NCBI GenBank assembly: GCA_050747825.1
Contig: JBOGJG010000359.1
Span: 1-5,542, forward strand
From: JBOGJG01 sp050747825
GTDB taxonomy: Bacteria > Acidobacteriota > UBA6911 > RPQK01 > JBOGJG01
Length of the DNA stretch: 5,542 bases
Reading direction: 5' to 3'
The translations under genes and the position numbers were made by a program. Shown here piece after piece: positions 1 through 5,542 of the stretch. Positions within the stretch are counted from its first letter, which is position 1. The number at the start of each line of letters is the position of its first letter. The notes beneath the pieces were generated by a model. That model worked only from the letters and a program-made list of their open reading frames with translations. It was not told where the DNA came from and made no database searches.

Positions 1-294
1 GCAGGAGCATTCCGGCTAAAGGACGCCGAGGCCGCCTCTTTCGATGGACCCCTCGCTTGGGTACTTTGGCCACCAGGCCCGCCTCCTGTAACGCGGTCTT
101 GACCCAGGTGTAGCTCAGATCGATACCATGCTCGCCCTGCAGCTTCTCCACGAAATGGCTCACATTGAAATCAAAGTACTTCTCCCGATAGAGCTGGAGC
201 ACTGTCTTCAGGTAATCTTCTTAGCCAGCGCTCGTAAAATCACTTCTTGAATCTTCATGGCCCGCTCCAAGGCTCGGGTCGGATAAAGTCCCAA
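1..294 (-). pseudogene. ISNCY-family transposase, N-terminal part, internally deleted and frameshifted
   Basis: Reading leftward, a TTG start at 294-292 opens a frame beginning LGLYPTRALERAMKIQEVIL and continuing ...RALAKKIT to a TGA stop at 210-208. A second frame, shifted by two, then runs from 214 to the window edge (71 codons). It includes LYREKYFDFNVSHF, LSYTWVKTALQEAGLVAK and KRGVHRKRRPRRPLAGM, the region between the helix-turn-helix and the DDE catalytic domain of ISNCY-type transposases. In intact relatives, as I recall them, a helix-turn-helix of roughly 45-50 residues lies between these two parts. It is missing here, so the gene appears to have lost its DNA-binding domain by an internal deletion that also broke the frame. 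The start is chosen because a strong AGGAGG lies six bases upstream; an in-frame ATG at 258-256 is the alternative. The catalytic domain would lie outside the window. The family call is from remembered motifs, not a search. Confidence 0.7.
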
Positions 295-300
295 TTAAAA

Positions 301-306
301 CCTCCT
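301..306 (-). promoter_or_regulatory. Strong ribosome binding site of the transposase
   Basis: On the minus strand the sequence reads GGAAAGGAGGTTTT, containing a perfect AGGAGG six bases before the TTG at 294-292. This supports the TTG over the ATG at 258 as the original start. It also contrasts with the three chromosomal genes in the window, none of which has a recognisable Shine-Dalgarno site, consistent with the IS coming from a different background. Confidence 0.6.
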
Positions 307-352
307 TTCCAAAGTTCCTAGAAAGGCACCTATCCTAACCCGTCCAGCTTGG

Positions 353-399
353 ACCGGACACTTCACTTGTTACCACTACCGGTCATATCACTTGTTAGC
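353..399. repeat. Imperfect direct repeat with 25-bp period at the IS end
   Basis: Two 22-base copies at 353-374 and 378-399 match at 18 of 22 positions. Both begin ACCGG and share the exact ten-mer TCACTTGTTA (363-372 and 388-397). The 25-bp spacing, a little over two helical turns, would put both copies on roughly the same DNA face. Position at the IS end makes transposase-binding sites the simplest reading, but this is inference. Confidence 0.6.
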
Positions 400-409
400 G
401 ACAGTCCCC

Positions 410-438
410 TTGACAACAAGAATGATGCGCTTTATTGT
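410..438 (+). promoter_or_regulatory. Possible outward promoter at the IS/gene junction
   Basis: A perfect TTGACA lies at 410-415, just outside the presumed IS end, with TATTGT (four of six matches to TATAAT) at 433-438 after a 17-base spacer. If active, RNA would start near 445. That is downstream of the ATGs at 422 and 425, so translation would need an internal start such as TTG at 467. The -10 match is weak, and a six-base -35 match can arise by chance. Confidence 0.2.
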
Positions 439-3043
439 GGCCGTGATTAAATCCGTATATCATCCGTTGTGGCGCGCGCCCCTGGTGGCGCTCGTTGCCA
501 TTGCCGGCGGTGGGTTATCTGCGGCTCCGGCCGCGGAGCCGGGCGCTCCCGTGCCGGCCAAGCGCATCTATATAGGCATGGACGACCACACCGATTACAT
601 GTGGTCGGCGGACGAAGCCTATTATCGCCAGGCCTTCCTTGAGATGATCGATTTCTACCTCGGCCAAATCGACCGGACGGCAAAGCGACAAACGAACGAA
701 CAGTGCCGCTGGAACTGCGACGGCAGCTTGTGGATGTGGACCTATGAGAAAAACAAGTCGCGAGCCGATTTCGAGCGGTTCATCGAACGCGTGCGTTCCG
801 GTCACATGTCGGTGCCGTTGACAACCGTCGTCTCTTGTTACGGGGGGATGCCGGCGGAAGCCGTATTGCGCAGCATGTATTACGCTGGCTCGGTGGAGCG
901 CCGTTATAATATCCGATTCCCACTGGCGGTCGCGATGGAAAACCAGACCCTGCCCTATGGACTGGGAACGCTCTTTGCCGGGGCCGGGGCGAAATATAGC
1001 TGGCACGGCATTTGTGGCTGCGCGACGCCGCTGCAAGGGCTGAAGAATTACTTCAGCGAGCGCGAGCATCCGCTCTACTGGTGGACCGGTCCCGACGGCA
1101 GCCGCATCCTGATGAAGTGGTATCCCATGCTCGCCAACAATTATTCCATGGGGGGTTATTCGGAAGCACGCCATCCTTCTGAATCGGTGCGGCAGGCGGA
1201 GAGCAACGCCTTCACGAGCCGCCATCCTTACGGGATCGTCGGTCTGTTCGGCCTGGGTTGGGATGATCCCAAGACATTCAACACGGACTTCATAGCACTG
1301 GCGAGAGACCTGAGCACCAAGGAACGGCAGGTGATTGTCTCCAATGAAGTGGATTTTTTCGAGGACGTGGAAAAGACCTATGGGGACCGACTGCCCTCGC
1401 AGTCGTGCGCCTTTGGCAACGACTGGGACCTGCACTCGGCGACGCTGGCGGAAGATACCGCGCGGGTGAAGCGGGCGGTTGAAAAGCTCCGCACCGCGGA
1501 AGCCCTTGCGACCCTGGTCAGCTTGCAGCAGCCGGATTTCCCAGTGGGCAGCGCCGAGACGCGCGAACAGACCTGGCTCAACCTCGGTCTCTACTACGAG
1601 CACAATTGGATCGCCAATGGCACTGTAACCACCGCGGAACGAATCGCCTGGCAGCGGCGCGTGGCGGATCAAATCGAGACGTTCGTCGACCAGTTGCACG
1701 CCAATGCGAGCCAGGCCCTCGGCAAATTGATTCGTGGTGAAGGTAATCATCCGCGGTTCTTTGTCTTCAATCCGCTGGGCTGGCAGCGCACCGAGTTTGC
1801 CGACCTGCCGCTGGCGGAAGACCGCCCGGTGCATGTCATCGATCTGGATACGAACAAGGAGACGCCCTGCCAGGTGGTGACGAGCAGTGGCGCCCGCCAT
1901 CTGCGAATTCTGGCGGCGAACATCCCGTCTATCGGCTACAAAGTGTTTGAGGTCCGTCCCGGCAAAGGCGCCACTTTCCCGCCGGCTGCGAGCGCGAGCG
2001 TCCGCGAAGGAGTTTTGGAGAACGAGCGTTATCGTGTGACGGTCGCTGGCCGCGGCGCGATTACGAGCTTGGTGGACAAGCAGTCCGGCCGCGAGCTGGT
2101 GCAACCGGTCGATGGTCGCGCGGTAAACGACTTGGGCCCGGGCGATGGCACGCTGGAGATCGAGAACAGCGGCCCGGTTTCGGTGACGCTCCGCGCCGTT
2201 TCGCCAGCGCCCCTGAAACACACGAGCCGCATCACGCTCTATCGCGACTCGCAGCGGATCGATATCAACAACGAGATTCAGGAGAACTTCGGCACTCCGC
2301 AGACCTGGAGCTTTGCCTTCAAGATCGACCAGCCCGATGTCTGGCACGAAGAAGTGGGGGCGGTGATTCGCGCCAAGCTCCTCGGGGATGGCGGTCATTA
2401 CTCGCCTCGTAACTCGCGCCTCGACTGGCTGACGCTCAACCACTATGTCGACGTGTCCAGTCGGGGTGCGGGTCCCGGCGTGACACTATCCAACACGGAC
2501 TGCTCGTTCATGCGGCTCGGTCAGAGCACGCTGAAGGAGCTGGATGCATCGAGCTCCGCGTTGTCCGTGCTGGCGGGAGGCGACGTGTCGGGAATCAAAC
2601 TGAGGATCCTCAACCAGGGCGGCGCCACCTATTTTCGGCAGCGCTTCGCCCTGCAGCCGCACAGCGCGTTCGAGCCGGCTCAGGCGATGCGCTTTTCGCT
2701 AGAGCATCAAAATCCCCTGGTGGCGGGTCGCGTGGCAGGAGGTGGCAAGGCGTATCCGGAGAAGTCGTATTCGTTGCTCGAGGTGTCGCGGCCCGACGTC
2801 TTCGTCTGGTCGGTCAAGCCATCCGAGGAAGGCATCGAGCGCGGCATGATGGTGCGCGTTTGGAACATGGCCCATGAGCCGGTGCAGGGTGAACTGATCT
2901 GCGCGCAACCCATCGCGGGCGCGAAACAGACAACCCACATTGAAACGGATCTGGAGGAGGTCGGGCTGGTCAACGGAAGGCTGCCCGTGGCGCTGACCCC
3001 CCAACAGATCAAGACGTTCCGGCTCATGCTACCCAAGCCATAA
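422..3043 (+). CDS. Secreted glycoside hydrolase family 38 (alpha-mannosidase-like) protein
   Basis: A protein of 873 residues from ATG 422 (ATG 425 is equally possible). The N-terminus has a basic stretch, then a hydrophobic segment APLVALVAIAGGGL (about residues 19-32) and an Ala-rich cleavage region, so export to the periplasm or beyond is likely. The catalytic domain starts near residue 49 with IGMDDHTDYMW, whose HTD (His56, Asp58) matches the zinc-binding HxD of GH38. A second likely zinc His is His394 in YYEHNW. The nucleophile region reads AMENQTLPYG, with Glu173 where GH38 enzymes normally carry Asp. The C-terminal beta-rich GH38 domain begins near RFFVFNPLGW (about residue 446). GH38 enzymes are retaining, metal-dependent alpha-mannosidases; exact linkage and substrate cannot be read here. 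No Shine-Dalgarno is visible, and the IS end lies only about 10-15 bases upstream, so the original 5' end or promoter may have been lost. TTG 467 would give a shorter, more typical signal peptide. The frame also extends upstream into the IS end to 392, which I regard as accidental. Confidence 0.85.
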   Translation: MMRFIVAVIKSVYHPLWRAPLVALVAIAGGGLSAAPAAEPGAPVPAKRIYIGMDDHTDYMWSADEAYYRQAFLEMIDFYLGQIDRTAKRQTNEQCRWNCDGSLWMWTYEKNKSRADFERFIERVRSGHMSVPLTTVVSCYGGMPAEAVLRSMYYAGSVERRYNIRFPLAVAMENQTLPYGLGTLFAGAGAKYSWHGICGCATPLQGLKNYFSEREHPLYWWTGPDGSRILMKWYPMLANNYSMGGYSEARHPSESVRQAESNAFTSRHPYGIVGLFGLGWDDPKTFNTDFIALARDLSTKERQVIVSNEVDFFEDVEKTYGDRLPSQSCAFGNDWDLHSATLAEDTARVKRAVEKLRTAEALATLVSLQQPDFPVGSAETREQTWLNLGLYYEHNWIANGTVTTAERIAWQRRVADQIETFVDQLHANASQALGKLIRGEGNHPRFFVFNPLGWQRTEFADLPLAEDRPVHVIDLDTNKETPCQVVTSSGARHLRILAANIPSIGYKVFEVRPGKGATFPPAASASVREGVLENERYRVTVAGRGAITSLVDKQSGRELVQPVDGRAVNDLGPGDGTLEIENSGPVSVTLRAVSPAPLKHTSRITLYRDSQRIDINNEIQENFGTPQTWSFAFKIDQPDVWHEEVGAVIRAKLLGDGGHYSPRNSRLDWLTLNHYVDVSSRGAGPGVTLSNTDCSFMRLGQSTLKELDASSSALSVLAGGDVSGIKLRILNQGGATYFRQRFALQPHSAFEPAQAMRFSLEHQNPLVAGRVAGGGKAYPEKSYSLLEVSRPDVFVWSVKPSEEGIERGMMVRVWNMAHEPVQGELICAQPIAGAKQTTHIETDLEEVGLVNGRLPVALTPQQIKTFRLMLPKP

Positions 3044-3050
3044 CAATGTA

Positions 3051-3093
3051 GTTGAGAGCTGAGAGAAAAGCTCCTCAACTCTGAACTCTGAAC
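3051..3093. repeat. Intergenic hairpin followed by 7-bp tandem repeat
   Basis: GTTGAGAGCT at 3051-3060 can pair with AGCT (3069-3072) and CTCAAC (3074-3079), giving a 10-bp stem with one bulged C and an 8-base loop. It begins seven bases after the GH38 stop codon. Immediately after it, TCTGAAC occurs twice in tandem (3080-3086 and 3087-3093). No T-tract follows the stem, so it is a poor match to an intrinsic terminator. It may instead be an RNA-processing or 3'-stabilising structure, or a copy of a dispersed intergenic repeat. The stem is directly visible; its role is not. Confidence 0.45.
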
Positions 3094-3142
3094 TTCCTTC
3101 TCCATCGAAGCTCAGAGCGATCGCCGAAAGCAGCTGAACGCA

Positions 3143-4231
3143 ATGCCCCTTACGCGTCGAAATTTCCTCGGCCTTGCAAGTCTCGCATCGTCCCCCCTGG
3201 GGCTGAGTCTCACTCTGGGCTCCCCTGGCCGTTCCAATATAGTGGCGCGCGCGGAAGAAGCCGATCGACTGATTGCCAGCCAGATAAAAACCGACGACGT
3301 CGCCGCGGCCGCGTTCCTCGTGCGCCAGGGCGGGTTCGAGTTCGCCCGGGGATATGGAACAGCGAAGATCGACACCCCCTTCCTCATCGCATCGCCGACG
3401 AAGCCGATGACGGTTTCCGCCGTGATGATAGTGCGCGACCGCGGACAGCTCGAGCTGGCGGCTCCGGTGAGCCATTTTCTGCCACAGTTCAAAGGCGGCG
3501 GCCGGGAAGCGATCACGATCAAGCACCTGATTACCCATATGTCCGGCCTGCCCGATATGCTGCCGGAAAACGTCGCGCTTCGAAAAAGACACGCGCCACT
3601 TGGCGAATTCGTGGAGCGAACGTGCCGGACCGAACTGCTCTTTCCGGCCGGTGAGCGGGTTCGTTATCAGAGCATGGGCATCCTGCTGGCGGCGGCCGTG
3701 GTCGAAAAAATCACGGCCCAGCCGCTGCCCGAATTCCTCGCCTCTACCATTTTCGCGCCGCTGCGAATGACGCAGACTTCGCTGGGGCTGGGAGGTCGCA
3801 AAATTGCCGATACGGCACAATGCCAGGTGGCCGTCCCCAGCGATTGGGACTGGAACAGCGCCTATTGGCGCAATCTTGCCGCGCCGTGGGGCGGAGCGCA
3901 TTCGACAGTGCACGACCTGGCGAGGTTTATCGAGGCGTTCACCGTTCCTGGCTCTGCGCCCTGGCCGGAAACCACCCGGCGCGAAATGCGTGAGATCCAG
4001 ACCGGCGCGCTTCGTCCGAGCTATGGTTTGGGATGGATGCGCGAACCCGGAGATTTTGGCAAACGATGTTCGCCGGCGACGTTTGGCCACTATGGATCGA
4101 CGGGCACGGTCTATTGGCACGATCCCGGGTCGGAATTGACCTGTGTCCTGTTGACGACGAAACCCGCGGAGAATTCGAGATCGGGCTTGCTCGGTCCGGT
4201 CTCCGACATCGTTGCGGGCGTCCACCCGTGA
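3143..4231 (+). CDS. Tat-exported serine hydrolase, beta-lactamase/PBP fold
   Basis: A 362-residue protein, normal length for the beta-lactamase (Pfam PF00144) family. It starts MPLTRRNFLGLASLASS, a twin-arginine signal (RRNFLG) followed by a modest hydrophobic stretch, predicting export of a folded protein to the periplasm. Active-site motifs appear in order: SPTK (Ser84 nucleophile, Lys87), YQS (Tyr175; Ser replaces the usual Asn of YxN), and HYG (His316-Gly318), the HxG form of the KTG box. ITIKHLITHMSGLPD (about residues 124-138) and the segment near FGHYGSTGTVYWHDPGS are typical of this family. Members include class C beta-lactamases, D-aminopeptidases, DD-peptidases and esterases, and the motifs do not separate these. 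It lies 99 bases after the GH38 gene and 57 before the receptor frame, on the same strand. A role as an ester- or amide-cleaving helper in glycan breakdown is only a guess from context. The start is set by the Tat motif; no clear Shine-Dalgarno is seen. Confidence 0.85.
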   Translation: MPLTRRNFLGLASLASSPLGLSLTLGSPGRSNIVARAEEADRLIASQIKTDDVAAAAFLVRQGGFEFARGYGTAKIDTPFLIASPTKPMTVSAVMIVRDRGQLELAAPVSHFLPQFKGGGREAITIKHLITHMSGLPDMLPENVALRKRHAPLGEFVERTCRTELLFPAGERVRYQSMGILLAAAVVEKITAQPLPEFLASTIFAPLRMTQTSLGLGGRKIADTAQCQVAVPSDWDWNSAYWRNLAAPWGGAHSTVHDLARFIEAFTVPGSAPWPETTRREMREIQTGALRPSYGLGWMREPGDFGKRCSPATFGHYGSTGTVYWHDPGSELTCVLLTTKPAENSRSGLLGPVSDIVAGVHP

Positions 4232-4288
4232 TATCTCCTCCGACCACCGACAATTAGCCCGCCAAAAAACTACAACCATGAAAAACCC

Positions 4289-5542
4289 ATGAACCCCACG
4301 AACCCCACGAAAACCACCATGAACCCCATGAAAACCACCAGGAACCCCCTCGCTTTGTTATTCGGATGCCTCGCCCTTATGATTGCACCAATCCAGGTTG
4401 CCCAGGCCGCAGAGGGCCTCGGCGCGATCACCGGCACCGTGAGCAACACCGCCACGCGAAATCTGCTCGAAGGCGCGAAAGTCGAGGCGCCTCAGCTCGG
4501 CCTGACGACGCTCACCGACAACCTGGGGCGATTCGTGCTCTCCGCGGTGCCGGCCGGCACCCATGAGCTCGTCGTGTCCTACGTCGGCCTCGATTCCGTG
4601 CGGAGTCAGGTGACCCTCGCCGCCGGCCAGCGTGCCGTGCGCGATTTCGATCTCACAACCGAAATCTACAAGCTCGATGCGTTCAAGGTGACCGGCGAAC
4701 GCGAGGGTGGCGCCGCCGCCATCACCGCGCAGCGCAACGCGCCCAATCTCAAGAACGTCCTGGCGACGGATTCGTTCGGCAATCTGCCCAACATGAACGC
4801 GGGCGAAATGATCATGCGCCTTCCGGGCATCTCGGGCAGCCTGACCGAAGAGGGCCTCGCCTCCTCGTTCAGAGTTCGCGGCATGGCCGCCTCGCTCAAC
4901 ACCATCACCATGGATGGTTCCGGCTTCACGACCCATGGCGCGACCCGCCACTTCCAACCGCATACCATTAACGTCGCGCTCTTCGAGCAGGTTGAGCTCA
5001 CCAAGGGCCATACCCCCGACAAGGGCGCCGATTCGCTCGGCGGCACCGTGAACTTCAAGTCCCGCTCGGCCCTCAACATGAAGGAAAAGCGCCGGTTCAC
5101 CTACAACTTCACCGTGCGCGTTGCGCCGTCGTTCACTCAGCAGATTCCAATTCGCGAGCAGCACCGGGCCCATCCCATTATGAACTTCGGTTATCAGGAA
5201 GTGTTCGATGTCTTCGGCGGACAGCGAAACCTCGGCGTGACCGTCAACGGATTTTACAGTGAAAACGCCGTGGGTGGCTTTCGCACCGATCGCGATTTTC
5301 AGAATACGACCGCTCAGCCCGCCTACGTGTGGAGCTACCAGACCTTGGAAATCTACAACCTCCGCAAGCAGCGCAATCTGCCCCCGGATGCAGAAGGGCG
5401 GCTGCTTCGAGTGCCAGGGCGTGGTGGAGCCCGCCGTCATCCCGAAGGGCGCGCAGGAGTACATCGGCTCGTGCATGTCGGCGAACGTGCAGCTCAAGGC
5501 GATGCTCCGCGAGTACGCCCGCAAGTACGGGCACAAGCCGAC
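4289..5542 (+). CDS. TonB-dependent receptor, N-terminal part (homology ends near 5380)
   Basis: An open frame with no stop before the window edge. Counting from ATG 4289, residues 19-40 form a signal peptide (hydrophobic PLALLFGCLALMIAP, cleavage after AQA). Residues 45-122 are a carboxypeptidase-regulatory-like beta-sandwich (GAITGTVSNT...LTDNLGRFVLSAVPAGTHEL). LDAFKVTG at 129-136 resembles a TonB box. Residues about 148-260 form the plug, with RNAPNLKNVLATDSFGNLPN, RLPGISG, FRVRGM, VELTKGHTPDKGADSLGGTV and NFKSRSA, the style of the TIGR01782-like group. The barrel begins and reaches YNLRKQRNL (residue 364). These proteins import large or scarce substrates such as oligosaccharides across the outer membrane. 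In-frame ATGs at 4289, 4319 and 4328 are all possible; 4328 gives the most compact signal peptide, and none has a Shine-Dalgarno. After 5380 the frame stays open but no longer looks like receptor: the last 54 codons are Arg/Gly/Ala-rich and appear to be another gene read out of frame. The real receptor would need several hundred more residues. Confidence 0.8.
   Translation, partial: MNPTNPTKTTMNPMKTTRNPLALLFGCLALMIAPIQVAQAAEGLGAITGTVSNTATRNLLEGAKVEAPQLGLTTLTDNLGRFVLSAVPAGTHELVVSYVGLDSVRSQVTLAAGQRAVRDFDLTTEIYKLDAFKVTGEREGGAAAITAQRNAPNLKNVLATDSFGNLPNMNAGEMIMRLPGISGSLTEEGLASSFRVRGMAASLNTITMDGSGFTTHGATRHFQPHTINVALFEQVELTKGHTPDKGADSLGGTVNFKSRSALNMKEKRRFTYNFTVRVAPSFTQQIPIREQHRAHPIMNFGYQEVFDVFGGQRNLGVTVNGFYSENAVGGFRTDRDFQNTTAQPAYVWSYQTLEIYNLRKQRNLPPDAEGRLLRVPGRGGARRHPEGRAGVHRLVHVGERAAQGDAPRVRPQVRAQAD
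4298..4339. repeat. 21-bp tandem duplication in the receptor's 5' end
   Basis: Two adjacent 21-base units (4298-4318 and 4319-4339) differ at only two bases, both C in the first and T in the second. They encode TNPTKTT and MNPMKTT, and partial copies flank them (AACCCC at 4292-4297 and 4343-4348). The C/T differences turn two ACG codons into ATG, creating the start candidates at 4319 and 4328. Confidence 0.75.
5379..5542 (+). CDS. Unidentified coding fragment fused to the receptor gene
   Basis: Read one base later than the receptor frame, this stretch is open for 54 codons and two extra bases, and every one of the 54 third positions is G or C. The translation, beginning around CPRMQKGGCFECQGVVEP and ending ...MLREYARKYGHKP, has a normal mix of residues with a CxxC pair and two further cysteines. 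The same bases in the receptor frame give an implausible Arg/Gly/Ala-rich string. I do not recognise the family. No start signal is evident at the ATG at 5388, so it is probably the interior of another gene, joined here by an assembly chimera or a rearrangement. The stronger third-position GC bias than the neighbouring genes suggests a different source genome. Confidence 0.5.

Larger units (their letters stand above)
1..409 (-). mobile_element. One end of an ISNCY-type insertion sequence, cut by the window edge
   Basis: This stretch holds the 5' part of a transposase reading leftward and, to its right, about 115 bases of non-coding DNA ending in GCGACAGTCCCC. That end would read GGGGACTGTCGC as an inward terminal repeat. 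The non-coding part is visibly richer in A and T than the genes to the right and carries a 25-bp-period repeat of the kind that often serves as transposase binding sites. The other IS end lies outside the window, so the terminal inverted repeat and target duplication cannot be checked. The boundary at about 409 is therefore inferred and could be off by several bases. The element sits directly upstream of the GH38 gene. Confidence 0.6.

Noticed and set aside
392..421. Upstream extension of the GH38 frame from TTG 392
   Set aside because: These ten codons fall mostly in the presumed IS end and add nothing to the signal peptide; ATG 422/425 is a better start.
515..2443. Long 642-codon open frame on the minus strand
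   Set aside because: It lies wholly antisense to the GH38 gene, has an Arg/His-rich composition with no recognisable motif, and is explained by few stop codons in GC-rich antisense frames.
3051..3079. Intrinsic terminator after the GH38 gene
   Set aside because: The stem is good but is followed by TCTGAACTCTGAAC rather than a T-run, so I list it as a hairpin repeat and not as a terminator.
3804..4257. Shorter plus-strand frames overlapping the end of the serine hydrolase
   Set aside because: Out-of-frame with the well-supported hydrolase; compositions are Arg/Pro-rich and lack domains.
3029..4279. 416-codon open frame on the minus strand
   Set aside because: Antisense to the serine hydrolase, whose catalytic motifs and Tat signal are clear on the plus strand; the antisense translation is Arg-rich and motif-free.
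4289..4348. Possible CRISPR-like or minisatellite array
   Set aside because: There are only two full 21-bp units and no spacers; it is a simple tandem duplication within coding sequence.
4358..5536. 392-codon open frame on the minus strand
   Set aside because: Antisense to the receptor and running across the 5380 junction, so it cannot be one real gene if that junction joins unrelated sequences; it has no family motif.

Overview
The window looks like a short piece of a GC-rich genome, most likely from the Verrucomicrobiota and near the Opitutaceae. This is inferred from gene style: a TonB-dependent receptor with an N-terminal carboxypeptidase-regulatory-like domain, a divergent secreted GH38 glycosidase, a Tat-exported serine hydrolase, and genes without clear Shine-Dalgarno sites. 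No marker gene is present to confirm it.

Layout. Positions 1 to about 409 are one end of an insertion sequence. On the minus strand it carries the N-terminal part of an ISNCY-type transposase, broken by an internal deletion and frame change. The IS end holds a 25-bp-period imperfect direct repeat and stops about 10-15 bases before the next gene. Positions 422-3043 (+) encode a secreted GH38 (alpha-mannosidase-like) glycosidase. A 99-base gap follows, with a hairpin and a 7-bp tandem repeat. Positions 3143-4231 (+) encode a Tat-signal serine hydrolase of the beta-lactamase/penicillin-binding-protein fold. After another short gap, a TonB-dependent receptor starts near 4289-4328 (+) and runs toward the right edge.

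The three + strand genes are co-directional with gaps of about 100 and 57 bases. They read as a possible glycan-use cluster: outer-membrane import by the receptor, glycoside cleavage by the GH38 enzyme, and an ancillary hydrolase. The substrate is not visible from the sequence.

The most notable oddity is at the right end. Receptor homology stops abruptly near 5380, and the last 162 bases look like another gene's coding sequence in a different frame, with G or C at all 54 third codon positions. This is either a chimeric assembly join or a real rearrangement. Other points of interest are the altered nucleophile region of the GH38 enzyme, the IS end abutting the GH38 start with a perfect TTGACA box, and a 21-bp tandem duplication that multiplies the receptor's start codons. 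I see no convincing novel multi-gene system here.
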